From contig JBCNJP010000019.1 in the NCBI GenBank assembly GCA_039602395.1, forward strand, positions 9,805,542-9,869,541: a stretch of 64,000 nucleotides of DNA. The letters are read 5' to 3'. The position numbers and the translations under genes were made by a program. Numbering within the stretch: position 1 is the first letter of the stretch; each line of letters starts with the position of its first letter. The notes under the pieces are model-generated. The model was given only the letters and a program-made list of their open reading frames with translations, was not told where the DNA came from and made no database searches. Source of the DNA: Deinandra increscens subsp. villosa (lineage: Eukaryota > Streptophyta > Magnoliopsida > Asterales > Asteraceae). Positions 1-11,371 of this stretch are shown here, one piece after another.

Positions 1-17
1 ACAGAGAGAGAGAGAGA
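1..17. repeat. (AG)n microsatellite, partial
   Basis: The window opens in an AG-dinucleotide run that continues imperfectly as GAGA-rich DNA to about position 100. The window edge cuts it, so the full length is unknown. Positions 18-302 hold no gene that I can see. Confidence 0.7.
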
Positions 18-1484
18 TGGGGGGTTATGAGAGAGAAACCCTCATCTCTGAAAGTGGGAGAGAAATGAGACTAAGCAGAGAAGAAAGAGAGAGTAACTGA
101 TATAAAAGAGAAATGGTGAAACATGTATCATCCAATAAAAACTCAGCACCGACAATGAAAACCAACCAAAGAAAAACATAGAAGGAAAGTTGCCTGAGAA
201 AAGAACAGGGTAGAAACTGTCATTACCTTAAAGTCTTGTGGCCAAAGTATGACAAAACCAAAGTATACTATTCACTTCAATTTGTATTGTATATATATTA
301 AATATGAGAAAGGGGTCGTACATTATTATAAAGTAGCATCTAATTTGAGTCATCATTTACCAAGTTAATTAATCTTATCTTTGTATTTTGTATTTGTTTA
401 GTAAGTAATTTTTTTTAGAATTACTAATTAATATTAATTTGCGCTGAAAACTTTAATTCGATAAAAGATAAATATACCGTACGTTAAAAGACAGTTAAGG
501 TGATGATTTGACGTTGACATTATATAAGATGGTGAAATATGATAGATATTATATCTTTATATCTTGTGATATACTTGTCGGGCCCCATCTTATAGGGTGG
601 TACAAAATTAAAGGTAACTAATAATATGAATTAGAAAACCAAGAAACGAATAACTAGGATTGTCTTGATTCCATGAAGCATATTTACACAATTCAACTCT
701 CCGAGAGAGACTACATCTTACGTTTTTGTATTTTATGTTTATGTTTTTTTGGCGCATCAGACATTTATAAAATATTATATATTTTTTTCATTCAAATCAT
801 ATCTCAAAGATGTTAAAATATTTCAAGATGACCAAACTAATTTTCTAAGTATGTTAAATATTAAAAAAAAAAAAAAAAAAACATTTGTCATCTCATTTAA
901 AAGAATGATAAGCTCCTCCTAGTCTATAAGTGGCACACCAAAGTGAAATTAGGCTTTTGGTGTGTCTTGCTAAAATTATGAAACGTGTTAGTTTTGTATA
1001 AATGTACTAGGAGTATATAGTTGGAAGGAAATTAAAACATAATATTTGATGGAGAGTGGATGGTGCTTGAGTGGAAATAGGCAGAAAGTTATGGGGAGAA
1101 GCATACGTGTCGAGGGGTGTAAGGGGCATGTCATTGGATAACCATCATGCTCCCATTCCTACATGCCATTTCCTCCTGTCCTTTGTTTCGTAAACTAGTT
1201 GTTTTTAAGACCATAACTTTGGTACAAAAAAGATTTAATTAATAAAGGATTTCAACACGTTGTTATAAAACTAAATCTATACCACAACGTGTAAATCCTA
1301 AATTTAATGCATATTATCAAATTGTTATGCGGCGGATGACGGACCAATTAAAAAAAGTAAATGTTTTCGAAGGGGGATAGATCATAATTTGAAATCGAGT
1401 CTCGGGTTGTTTACAGGTTAAAACTTAGAACTATAATCAAAATCTATTTAAATAGCAAACATACAAAAGAAAAAATAAAAACAA

Positions 1485-1562
1485 CGCCAAGGTTCAAACC
1501 TGGGATCTTGGGGTAGATAGACGCAAAGCTAACTAGCTCAGCTCTTAGGTGCGTTGTAGTGT
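1485..1562 (-). other. tRNA-like Pol III promoter motif (possible SINE head)
   Basis: Read on the minus strand, there is an A-box-like GAGCTAGTTAGC followed about 27 bases later by a B-box-like GGTTTGAACC (one mismatch to GGTTCGAnnCC). No cloverleaf or mature tRNA can be drawn, so this is at most the head of a tRNA-derived SINE. The same motif sits in the second duplication copy at 18127-18204. No flanking duplication was found, so confidence is low. Confidence 0.27.
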
Positions 1563-2539
1563 GCTTTTAGGTGTAGGTTTCTGTTTGGTTGTAAGCGTGT
1601 CATTAGTCGTATGGATGTCTATAATCCTTGTTTTTTTTACATATTTTTTTAAATCGTGGGTTTTATATCATTAAGGGTCTCTAAAAGCAAACTCTCTATC
1701 TAATAATCTCACAAGATAACTTTTCACCTCAGTCGCACCCTTCACAAGTTAACAATACTACCACATGTGGTTTGTATCACATGGATCCCTTCATTCTTGA
1801 TCATAATCTTTTCGTCGTGATAGCACTGTTCCATCTTGTCACACCCCAACCAAGGTGGAATACGTCGATGCGTGATGATTATCCATAAGTAGTGATGGCA
1901 ATTGGCCAGGTTTGGGATGGATTATAAAAGTTTTTCCCATACCCGGCCTAAAACCTGTCAAGTATCTATTGCCTAACTATTAATTTACATTTGATTTATC
2001 CCAACCCCATACCCGATTATAACAAATCACTCGTTACAACTCTAGTTTTTATTATGAATAAAAACAACACAATTACATTAACCTCTAACTCCTATTTATA
2101 GTAGACCAAACCTAGAAATACAAAATAACTAATTAGACTCAAAGTAGGAAACCAAATAAAAACAAATCATTAAACGGATATAATAAACTCTAATATGTAT
2201 CTTAAAGTTTTCTAGTTTAAGTAGTTGATGTGAGATATCTAAAGAAAATTAAAAATAGATGGTCTTTAGTTCAAGTCTCACTGTAACAAAAAAAAGTAGT
2301 TCAAATTGGGCCATGGGGTTTCCCCACCTATAATGAGTTTTCTTTTGATGGAGAATTGAGAAGAACAGGTGGCGACAGTGACCCGTCAGTGATCCAAATA
2401 TACCTAAAAAAAATACAAATCTTGAATAAACTGGGATTAGCCTTTCAATCATTACCTACTTATATATATATAATACAATGAAAATTGAAAGATTAATATA
2501 TTCTTTGTGTTTCGTGAAAATTAGTCACAACTTTTTGTT

Positions 2540-3282
2540 TTTGTTGACAATTTTAGTCCTTATTGAAATTATGTGTACTTTTTGTTTCTATAGTTTGGCC
2601 ACGTGACTTTGGTGTTATGACACTTTCTACCCTTAAACTTTTATAATTTGTTTTTTTAACGAAATAGTAAACTTTTGGTTTTCATAGTTTAGTCACATAT
2701 GTTTCATACTCTTACGTTTTCTACCCTCTAACTTTTAAAGTTTTTTTTTTGTTTTAAGTTTTGTTTTCTTCTACTTTGGCAACGAAACTTTTAACTAGTC
2801 TACTTTCGTTTTTAGTTATTTTTATAGTTTTATACGTTCACTACAAGACTTTTAGACTTTTACGTTTTATACCCTTAACTTTTTTACCCTCTAACTTTTA
2901 AAGTTTTTTTTGTTTTAAGTTTTGTTATCTTCTACTTTGGCCACGAAACTTTTAAAAATTTTTACTTTCGTTTTTAGTATACATTTATAATTTTATATTT
3001 TCATCACGCGACTTTTAGACTTATATTTTTATAGTTTTATACTTTTACCACGAGACTTTTAGATTTTTACGTTTTATACTCCTTAACTTTTTAACCATCT
3101 AACTTTTAAAGTTTTTTTTTGTTTTAAGTTTTTTTATCTTCTACTTTCGCCACAAAACTTTTAACTTTTCAACTTTCGCTTTTAGTGTACTTCTATAGTT
3201 TTATACTTTCACCACGAGACTTTTAAACTTTTACGTTTTGTACCACTTAACTTTTTGACTTGCATTCAGTATATAAATTCAA
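2540..3282 (+). repeat. AT-rich degenerate tandem array next to a hairpin
   Basis: A long unit recurs about four times with a spacing of roughly 160-205 bases. Marker phrases are CTAACTTTTAAAG, TTCTACTTTGGCCACGAAAC, ACCACGAGACTTTTAGA and TTTTACGTTTTATA. The array ends beside a GC-rich hairpin. The same family occurs in duplication copy 2 (19182-19924) and in inverted orientation at 59196-60110. I infer it is the subterminal repeat region of a Helitron-like family. It is not coding. Confidence 0.75.
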
Positions 3283-3302
3283 CCCCGCGCGTTGCTGCGG
3301 GG
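3283..3302. repeat. GC-rich hairpin, Helitron-3'-end-like
   Basis: The sequence CCCCGCGCGTTGCTGCGGGG folds as CCCCGC/GCGGGG around an eight-base loop, in otherwise AT-rich DNA, and is followed by a G-rich run. Its core is the reverse complement of the CCGCAGCAACGCG motif at the Helitron-like ends near 53330 and 58220. No CTAG end is visible beside it, so it may be an internal or eroded terminus. Confidence 0.6.
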
Positions 3303-3880
3303 GGAGGGAGGGGGTAAACATCTCGTTCTTTATATAATTATTTATTACTATTGTTTGCATTTAAAATTGTATTTATTATTACGACTGCTTATGAGAAACT
3401 CGTTCAACACTATCTTGTGTTCGCGCGCGTATGTTTACACACACTTGCGTGTAAGATGACGTTTGATTAAAATTTTTTTTTTAGTGTAACTAAAACTGGA
3501 TGAAGCGAAAATATCACCTCTGATTTTGAACGAGGATGTATTTCACGTTATTAACACATTTCAATGTTTTTCATTTCTTTTTCAGTTTTAAATAATTACA
3601 AGTCAAAAAGAATAAAACCATCCAATAAAATTGGAGATTTAGGGAGATGTATGGGTCCGTTTGGTTCGATCTTTTACTCAAACCGAACCTGATAGTACTA
3701 GGTATTTACCGGTACTATGTGTATCGTTTTTTTTTTTAGTATTTAACATATGCGAAGGATATGAGTTACGGAAATAAATGTATGCATCTGAGTCAGGGAC
3801 CAGAGTCTGGAAGGAATATGGCCGGGGGTGCATATGCTATGGATTTGGATGGGAATCGCACATATGTGGCGTAAGAAACC

Positions 3881-3888
3881 TATAAATA
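3881..3888 (+). promoter_or_regulatory. TATA-box-like site, no gene identified
   Basis: TATAAATA is followed by a pyrimidine-rich stretch and then AT-rich DNA without a credible ORF. It could be a relict promoter of a transposon or a gene fragment. The site is also present in the second copy at about 20523. Confidence 0.25.
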
Positions 3889-5790
3889 GATAAAAGATAA
3901 CTCAGAAGAAGGGATCTGCAATATTTCTCACTTTTAGACTATGTGTTTTTTATGTGATTTCTCTCTGTAATTCACAATCCTTTAATCAATTAAAGATTTC
4001 TTTCATCGTCTTTTATTTTAATCTTACATTATCTATGTTTCAATTGGAGTTAAATTCTACTTGGATCTCCATGAGAAAACTTTGATTCTTCACAACCCAA
4101 ATCGTAATCGATTGTAGATTTTAGACTTTTGAAAATCGATTGGAAGAATATAAAATGCACACCTATCTTATAAAAGCATGGAATTTTCCTTGTAGATGGG
4201 AATCATGTGGTTGAAAAAAGTGGGATGGTACCAGAATTGACCCACAAACGCTCTTGAAGTGTCGTTAGAATCCCGTACGTTTCCATTTCTTTAATTATTG
4301 GGTTAATTACACAGATGATCCCTGAGGTTTACACTATTACAGTATTGCTCTCTACTTTTGAAAAAGAGCAAAAGTAGTCCAAAAATTTAGTATAACTCTA
4401 TAAGTAATGACTTAAAGAAAGTTTTTGTGCTCATTAAGAGATAAAAGAGTAGATCACCTTACCCCAAAACCGGCCGTATGACTCTCCGTCACACGAGCCT
4501 AGTCAAATAGATTAATTATCACAACATCATTGTAGTTTTAAGGTTGTGACGTTATATACACGCTACATATTAAGAGATATAACGATGTAGACACATGCGG
4601 AATCGAGTGACCACAACTCCTCCACAATGTATGTGTGCAAATAGAATAGGGTAGTTGTCTTTTCTAGTGTCCCATGTTAATGGCACTATGTTTTCAAGTG
4701 TAATGTTTTGGTTGGGGACCAAAAGTTTCCTGAGCTTCCACATCGACTTGTGTGGTTCTTTTTGTAACCTTATCTTGTGTTAAAACCATACAAAAGAAGC
4801 TAAGGTTTGAGCAAGTGGGTATCTTTGACGATTAATGAGACGTTTCTTAAAATTTAAAATAGAAAAAAAAACTAATCTATATTATTTTCTTTCAAGTATA
4901 TGTAGATAAAGTAGTAGATGTGGAGTCATCTGTTATGACTTTCATATTGATGTGGTTTAACAGGAAAGAGAAACGTTTAAAATTGTAGCGACTCAATTTT
5001 GAATATCGAAAAGTTATTATAGAAAACTTATCGCAACAATACATTTGAAAATCAAGAAAAAAATATGGTGTTGTAAAAATAAGTGTCAAAAAACCAAAAA
5101 AAAAAAAAATTAAAAAGAAGTAAATTTAGTTCCGGATAAGGTTTACGTTCTACCGACTCGTTTTGTCAAAAGGTAGACTACATATGTTTTCATTATTTTG
5201 AATGAAATGTATACTGAAATGTAGATAATAATAAACGCGTAATAATTGCATATTTATAGTATAAGAAAACACTAATTCTAAAAGTTATTAAAGAAAAACA
5301 ATATATGTGTAAAGTAATAGAAAGATAAAACAACTAAAAGAAATCAAAACATATTATGCGTGTAAGGAAATCACTAGATCAACTTGTCTTTCGTTATTAT
5401 ATGATTTCCTATCCGCCGTTCAAAAAAATAAGAAAATAAAATAACATAACATAATACTTAGCGGATAAAATCGCAAGCAAAATGCCAATTTGAGGTTTGT
5501 CAAGTTTTAATGGAAATTTTGAATTCACAGAGATAATACGGTGATATAAAAAAATTACTTTACTATAACCCTATATAAATATAATAGAAATACGAAAGAC
5601 TGTATAACGGTGTTAAAATTTAAACCAAACGCTAAGAGTATTAAACCTGTACACGACTGTAAATTCTTTGCGCTTAGATAATAAGAGATAATAAGAAAAG
5701 AAAAAATAAATTTAAACTATCTTAATGTGACGCTAAAAGAAAGAAAAAGGAGTCAATAGTAGATTGAAAAGTGTATATATATATATAATA

Positions 5791-5830
5791 ACTAGTGGTA
5801 GCTTTTGTGCGTTGCTTCTGACCATTATAT
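5791..5830 (-). mobile_element. Possible Helitron 3' terminus, minus strand
   Basis: ACTAGTGG followed by TTTTGTGCGTTGCTTCTG reads on the minus strand as a GCAACGCAC-type hairpin remnant ending in CCACTAGT, the CTAG-T end typical of Helitrons. The paralogous copy is at 24016. The hairpin is degenerate and the 5' end was not located. Confidence 0.3.
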
Positions 5831-6171
5831 CCTTCTGTGCATCTACACTACGGTGATGATCATAACGCTTTTGTCATCTCTGGACGAACCAATTTCCAAA
5901 CAACCCTACGTGAAAACTAAAATGGGTATGCATACACAGGCACAACAATAAAAATAACATGTGTAGAAAGAATATACATGATCATAGCACTCATGTTTCG
6001 TGTTGGAGACGAAGCAATTTCAAAATAAACCTACTAGAAAACTAAAACTAAAATGAATACACGAAGACACCAATATAATATAAATATGAAGTTTAAAAAG
6101 AAAAACCTAAGTAAACGTCATAAAAATCTCTTCTTGATGGGAGACTAGTCATGAAAAATTGAAAAATATTA

Positions 6172-6410
6172 TGAATCATTATTAAGTGACTATCCATATT
6201 CATAACTCCCTTTTATCATTATGTTGTATTAATACATGAGCCCTATAAATAGTGGCTATATGATGTAATGAAAATCAATACATATGAATAATATGAGTTG
6301 TATCTAATCTCTACTCTCTTTTTCCTTCTATCGTTTATATAATCTTATCTCTATACATATTAAGATAGAATGCTAATGGGTTGTTGTTATTCAACACGTT
6401 ATCAGCACGA
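6172..6410 (+). mobile_element. Ty1-copia-type LTR remnant and leader
   Basis: Similarity to duplication copy 2 stops at about 6160. What follows looks like a short LTR: TGAATCATT near the start, a TATA box (CTATAAATAG at about 6243), and an end in TTCAACA at about 6396. This is followed directly by CGTTATCAGCACGA, a leader motif that commonly follows the 5' LTR in plant copia elements. A possible gag start (CCATGCCAGG, about 6468) lies downstream, but no gag protein can be read. The LTR start is approximate and no second LTR was found. Confidence 0.5.
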
Positions 6411-7408
6411 ATCGCTTTTGAAGTGGAATCATTGTAACAACGTCTTTATTTCATAAGACCAATCAACCATGCCAGGTTTGTAATCTTAAAGCTCAGTTGT
6501 AGTACCTCTTATCTTTTTATGATTGTGTTTTATCATATGGGAATTATCTTAAAAAGGAAAAATAATCTTGTATTATCTTTTTTGTCCGTCAACCTACAAA
6601 TAAACCAAAATGATCATGTATTTTAAACATTAGAGGCTATGTTTTTTTTCTCTTTTCAAAACATCTATTTTGGTTTTGTTTAATTATCATGTTTTTAACG
6701 TAAAATGTGAATGTAAATTATCATTTTTCCCACTAAATCTATTATGTTCATATGCGAGAAAGCAATAACAAACATTTCTAATTTTGTATAAGGTGACCAT
6801 GGGTTTCGCTCGACCCAACCCAACAAAGCCGGCTAGAAACATTCATTTTGGATGTTTAAGTATGAAACCGTATCTACTAAAATTTATGCCGGTTTACATC
6901 TTTGTGACTTTTCAGTTCTAGAGGTTTCACGGGTCAAATGGCCTAATATGAAGGGTGTTACTGTAGAATCTGGATATCTTCAACTATCGGATAGGAAATC
7001 TAGGACGGATTGAAGAAGGTATTAGATTACAAGGATGGATGAACGATGGTAATGACTGTCTTCTTCGTCGGAATCTGCACAAGTAACAAACCGTTGTTCT
7101 TGGAGCGCAGGACAGGGTGTCCTGCGACCAAGCTCCGGCGTGAGAATCAGTAGGGATTCCGATGAAATGAGTAAGGAAGAAGGTAGAATTTTAGGGTTGG
7201 AGAACTTGTCCTTTTTTACCTGGTGATTGATGAGTATTTATACTCATCAACCTTTGTCTTACTCTGCGTAATGCGCCTACCACTGAGAGGTACGATCCTT
7301 GCTGACGTGGCCGTCCTTGTGTCCCCTCAGTGGAGGCCGTTAGTGGCCGTAACAACGTTGTAGGAATGTTTCTGACATTGTCGTGTGAGCGTTGGTCTGT
7401 TGTGTGAG

Positions 7409-7491
7409 CTTCGGTGGTTCGAGCATCGACTGGCCGAAGTGAAGCAATATCTGTCAAGTACTTCGGTGGGTCGAGCATCGACTGGCCGAAG
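7409..7491. repeat. Two direct copies of a 31-base motif with inverted ends
   Basis: Copies at 7409-7439 and 7461-7491 (52-base period) share CTTCGGTGG, then TCGAGCATCGACTGGCCGAAG with one difference near the start. Each begins CTTCGG and ends CCGAAG, so each could form a stem. A looser relative lies at about 7560-7590. This is part of the leader of the transposon gene. Confidence 0.8.
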
Positions 7492-7679
7492 ATGTGTACT
7501 TGTGTATAAGTCAGTGTGTCGGGAGTTGTTTGCTGTATGGTCGGCCCTCTTGTGGAGTTTGGAGGTTCGACCCTATTGCTGCCGAAGCTGGCTTCGACTG
7601 TAATGCGTGGTCGACCTTGCTTAGGTCGACCCTTGTGTGTTGTATTGTTCGCTGAACATACACACGTCATCAGCCCCCC

Positions 7680-7717
7680 AGTCCGATGTGTGATGGTCTG
7701 GACTTCGCCATCGGACT
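7680..7717. repeat. Inverted repeat in the transposon leader
   Basis: AGTCCGATG (7680-7688) and CATCGGACT (7709-7717) form a perfect nine-base stem with a 20-base loop, just after a run of C (GCCCCCC). It lies about 200 bases upstream of the TATA box and could mark an LTR-like boundary or a protein-binding site. Confidence 0.6.
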
Positions 7718-7887
7718 AGATTCTCGCGTCGATGAGCCGAAGCCTGGCGCCGAAGGTTGCGTGGGCCGCCTAATGGGCTTTAATGGGCCTGTTTGGTCGA
7801 AAAAGCGAGTGGGAGACAGCTGCAGGGCTTACGTGTCGGGCCGTCGACGATTGATGGGACGGGGCAACTGAAAGGTCGCCCTAGGCC

Positions 7888-7895
7888 TATAAATA
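7888..7895 (+). promoter_or_regulatory. TATA box of the gypsy-type transposon gene
   Basis: TATAAATA sits 220 bases upstream of the chosen ATG (8108). A pyrimidine-rich leader (TTTCTTTCAATCTTCTTTTC) follows, as expected for a Pol II start about 30 bases downstream. Confidence 0.55.
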
Positions 7896-8107
7896 CTCGC
7901 CGACGGTTTCATTTGATCCTTTACACCTTCCCAATTTCTTTCAATCTTCTTTTCTCTCTGCATTCCTGCTTCGGTGTGACGACCTTTACAGGGGTTTGCT
8001 TATTTCGCTGCCGTTTTTTAATAATCGTCGTCTGACTTCGCGATTGCCTGATCGTCTTCTGACTGGTACGTTTGTCATCTGTTTTCGATTTTTCTTGCTT
8101 AAATTTC

Positions 8108-10670
8108 ATGGCCAAGAAAGGGGGTAGGGGTGAAACGTCGGAGTTGTCCCGACGGGGCATTAGGGAGTTCCGTTCATCGTTGACGGCGAATCTGTTAAAA
8201 ACGCACTGTCAGACGTACGGCGTATCTCGGAAACTTGGGCCGATGTTGCCAACGGCAACGCAGTCGATCAAAGATGCTCCTAACGGTAAGATAGGCGTCT
8301 ATACCAAACATTTTAGTGCCGGTATGCTTCGACTTCCCGTGACGAAGTTCTTTCGGGAGGTCCTTCGATACAACCGCGTGCAATTAGGGCAACTGCATCC
8401 GAACGCGGTACTTAGGGTTACACATTTCGAAGTTTGTTGCAGGATAGTCGATGCTGAACCTTCTATTGGCGAGTTTCACTCTTTTTATCGATTGTCGCAT
8501 CAGGGTGACTGGTTCTGCTTCGAGCAGAGGGCTATAACATATGAGGACGGGACTTACAGTCCTCGATACTTGACGAAGCTGCCGACTAACCTTAAGGACT
8601 TTAAAGATAAGTTTTTCTTTGTCGCTGAGGAGGTGTTGGGTATGGGGGATATCCCGTGGAAGCCGACGAAGTACAAGAAGAGAAACCTTGAGGAATTGCC
8701 CTTTGATGAGGACATAGTGTCGAAGCTTGTTGCACTACAAGTGCCGCTGGTACAATACCCAGAGAGAGTGTTGATCCTTACTGGGTTAAGCCGGAATTGG
8801 TTGTCCCAGACTCGAAAGCCTGCCCTCTTTCTTAATGGCCGGGGTACGCCCTGTTTTTGTAGTTTCGTTACGTGTGTAGCTTCGGCTTTATGTTGTTTAC
8901 TTATCATGTTTGTTTGCCCTTGCAGTGATGGATTTGCTGGAGTTTATCAATTTGGAGGATGATGAGGAAGTGACACAGGGTCAGATACCCCTGGAAGAAA
9001 ATGAGCCGACCCCTGTGGATGCTGGGTCGGAGCATCGGTATGAGGACTTTACTGTGAAGGTGGGTGAGACTGTGGTGTCTGGTAAGGATATCGGCGGGGC
9101 CACTAACACTCTTGTCGACTTGGAGGAGGATAAGTCGAAGGAGAGGGCCGCCAAAAAGGCTAAGGCTGAGGATCGGAAACGTAAAGCTGAGGGTGGTGAG
9201 GAGAAAGAGCTGAAGAGGTCTAGGCCGAAGCATGCTGCTTCCCGTAGCAAGGAGTCTACTTCGGCTACTGAGACTGCTGATGAGGGTTCGCCACGTAGGC
9301 TTGTTGACGAAGATGTTACACCTCCACACGTACAAAGGTTATCTCCGATTGTGGACATGGATGTAGATGCTGGAGCTTCGGGCGGAAAGGGGAAAGCTAC
9401 CTTCGATCCAGCCACCGCTATCGTAAGTGTTCCGCCTCAACCTCTGCATTCAATTATGTCTGACGAAGCGTTTGACGATTTCGTTCGTCGTATGCAGGAG
9501 AACCCCATTCTGAGGGCAAGGGCCGGATTCACTGCTGGTGGCTTGGGGAAGCTATCCCAAATGAAGAAGGACCTTAGTCGGGGCAACATTTCGACTGAGA
9601 AACCTACTGTGGAGGCTTCGGACGAAGAGCCGGTTACCGAGATGGATGACAATACTCGGGGCCACATTTTTTATCCCAACTGGAGTCTGAAGAACGAATC
9701 AAAGTTCGACTCTGTGGAGTTGTGCCGCGACTTTGCTCGTTTGTCTATACCTCCGGGCGAGGTCGCAGAGCTAGAAGCCGATGACCATGCCGAAGCCCGT
9801 CGGAAAGCTTATGTAAAGCTGACCATGGCCTACGCTTCGGGTGTGAACATGGTTAGTCGAAACGCTCGCCTGGAGTCTAGCCTTGTGAAGGCGAAGGCTC
9901 GGTCCGAGGAGCGTCGCCAAGGCTTGCGTGAAGCTAGGGACAGAATCGTTGAGTGTGAGAGTCAGGTCAAGGTTCTGACTGCTGAGAAGGAGAAGGCTGT
10001 GTCGGCCTTGGCCAGGGTCGGCGAGGTTGAGAGTGAGATGGAAATTTTGCGGAAGGAGAAAGCCGATGCCCTGGCGTCCCATGCCGAGACGGCCAGGCTA
10101 CTTGAAGAGGCTCGTCTTGCCGTTACCGACCTTCAGAAGGGTCGGCAGGACGATGCTACTGCCAAAGCTGGGCTGGAAGCCGAAGTGGCAAAGCTTAAAG
10201 AGGATAAGGAGAGGGTCTCCAATTTGTATGCCGGTGAACGTGAGCTTGCCAAGCAGCGTGGCGATGACCGCCAATGGCTGATTGAGGAGGGTTTTAACTG
10301 GGTGATGGCCCGTCTTGCTAAGAGCAAGGAGTATCGGCTGCCTTTGGGCAAATTTCAGAATGCTGTGGCTGCCCGGGCGGGGCACTTGGGTTTTTTGGAG
10401 GGTTACGAGCTGGGACAGCAGGGTAAGCCGAAGGAGGAAGGAAAGAGATACAACCCGGAGTCGGGCAAGCTTCTTAAGAGAACTGCCGAGGCTTACTCTG
10501 CTGTTCAATATCCTTACTTCGATGATCTAGCCCTGTGTACCAACAAAACTCTGGAGGATCTAAGGCGTGTAATGCCAGACCAACATTTACCTCCTGATGC
10601 CGAAGGTACCTCAGAGCCTCGAACCGAAGGCGGGCCTACCAGCATTACTAGTAGGAATATGTTATTGTAG
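8108..10670 (+). CDS. Putative gypsy-type transposase-domain protein with coiled coil (transposon gene)
   Basis: Two open frames join by one intron. Exon 1 is 8108-8843 (245 codons plus one base), the intron 8844-8925 (82 bases, GTACGC...TTGCAG) and exon 2 8926-10670; the phase fits exactly and gives 826 aa. The ATG at 8108 (MAKKGGRGE) is the first in frame. Residues about 62-141 (GVYTKHFSAGMLRLP, QLHPNAVL, HFEVCCR, GDWFCFE) match the plant 'putative gypsy-type transposon' family (Transposase_28-like) as I know it. Exon 2 begins VMDLLEFI, then has an acidic/basic tract rich in KKAK/RKRK (nuclear-localisation-like), then a long heptad-rich coiled coil (about residues 570-720), then GHLGFLEGYELGQQG. 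The frame is intact, so it may be recent or active. The true role is unknown; gag-like structural protein is my inference. No pol domains are present. Confidence 0.85.
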
Positions 10671-10871
10671 GTAGACTGTTGTATCTTTTCTTTTTAGCGT
10701 GAAAACGCATGTATTGTAATGGACTTCGGTCCCCTTGTAGTAATGGAAATAATTTTGAAGTACATTGTATACTTTATTTATTGCATGTGTTTGTAGCGTT
10801 GTGTAATTTCTTATGGTAGAAATATCGGGGCTGGCCTTCGGCCTTCCGAATGTGTGCATGTATACGACTAG
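10671..10871 (+). other. 3' untranslated region of the transposon gene
   Basis: After the TAG stop the DNA becomes T-rich (TTTCTTTTTAGCG), then has GTATTGTAATGG and AATGGAAATAATTTTG, plausible plant polyadenylation context. It reaches the N gap at 10872, so the element end is not visible. Confidence 0.4.
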
Positions 10872-11371
10872 NNNNNNNNNNNNNNNNNNNNNNNNNNNNN
10901 NNNNNNNNNNNNNNNNNNNNNNNNNNNNNNNNNNNNNNNNNNNNNNNNNNNNNNNNNNNNNNNNNNNNNNNNNNNNNNNNNNNNNNNNNNNNNNNNNNNN
11001 NNNNNNNNNNNNNNNNNNNNNNNNNNNNNNNNNNNNNNNNNNNNNNNNNNNNNNNNNNNNNNNNNNNNNNNNNNNNNNNNNNNNNNNNNNNNNNNNNNNN
11101 NNNNNNNNNNNNNNNNNNNNNNNNNNNNNNNNNNNNNNNNNNNNNNNNNNNNNNNNNNNNNNNNNNNNNNNNNNNNNNNNNNNNNNNNNNNNNNNNNNNN
11201 NNNNNNNNNNNNNNNNNNNNNNNNNNNNNNNNNNNNNNNNNNNNNNNNNNNNNNNNNNNNNNNNNNNNNNNNNNNNNNNNNNNNNNNNNNNNNNNNNNNN
11301 NNNNNNNNNNNNNNNNNNNNNNNNNNNNNNNNNNNNNNNNNNNNNNNNNNNNNNNNNNNNNNNNNNNNNNN
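10872..11371. other. Assembly gap (500 N)
   Basis: Exactly 500 N, a placeholder of unknown true size. Reading frames drawn across it have no meaning. It probably hides the 3' end of the transposon starting near 7040. Confidence 0.99.

Larger units (their letters stand above)
303..6160 (+). repeat. Segmental duplication, copy 1
   Basis: This segment recurs in the same orientation at 16940-24395. From about 881 to 4892 the two copies stay in register at a constant offset of 16642 bases, with only a handful of differences that I noticed. Divergence is clearly higher at 303-870 and after about 4915. I see no convincing gene inside. It is AT-rich and holds a Helitron-associated repeat array, a tRNA-like motif and a TATA-like site. 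Copy 1 lacks the two TIR elements found in copy 2. The right edge is placed where similarity stops, near 6158, just before a copia LTR-like sequence. Confidence 0.93.
7040..10760 (+). mobile_element. Gypsy-type putative transposon element, body
   Basis: A GC-richer block in AT-rich DNA that contains a TATA box, a two-exon gene and a 3' untranslated tail. The leader (7040-7890) has TTCGG/CCGAAG hairpin motifs, a duplicated 31-base motif and an AGTCCGATG inverted repeat. No reverse transcriptase, integrase or protease is seen, so the element is non-autonomous or of the gag-only kind. Termini were not found; the right side runs into the gap at 10872. Confidence 0.6.

Noticed and set aside
1492..1562. 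tRNA gene
   Set aside because: Only A/B-box-like pieces; no acceptor stem or anticodon arm could be drawn.
2249..2452. Minus-strand ORF repeated identically at 18891-19094
   Set aside because: Identity between the two only reflects the segmental duplication; no domain, and poly-T stretches in the frame.
4306..4400. Possible TIR element start (GGTTAATTACACAGATGATC)
   Set aside because: The style is like long-TIR elements, but no matching inverted end or target duplication was found nearby.
7191..7670. Minus-strand ORF of 159 codons in the transposon leader
   Set aside because: The region is a repeat-rich leader with hairpins; the peptide is low-complexity and unlike known proteins.
8904..10508. 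Several minus-strand ORFs opposite the transposon gene
   Set aside because: They are shadows of the GC-rich coding strand, without domains, overlapping a well-supported plus-strand frame.
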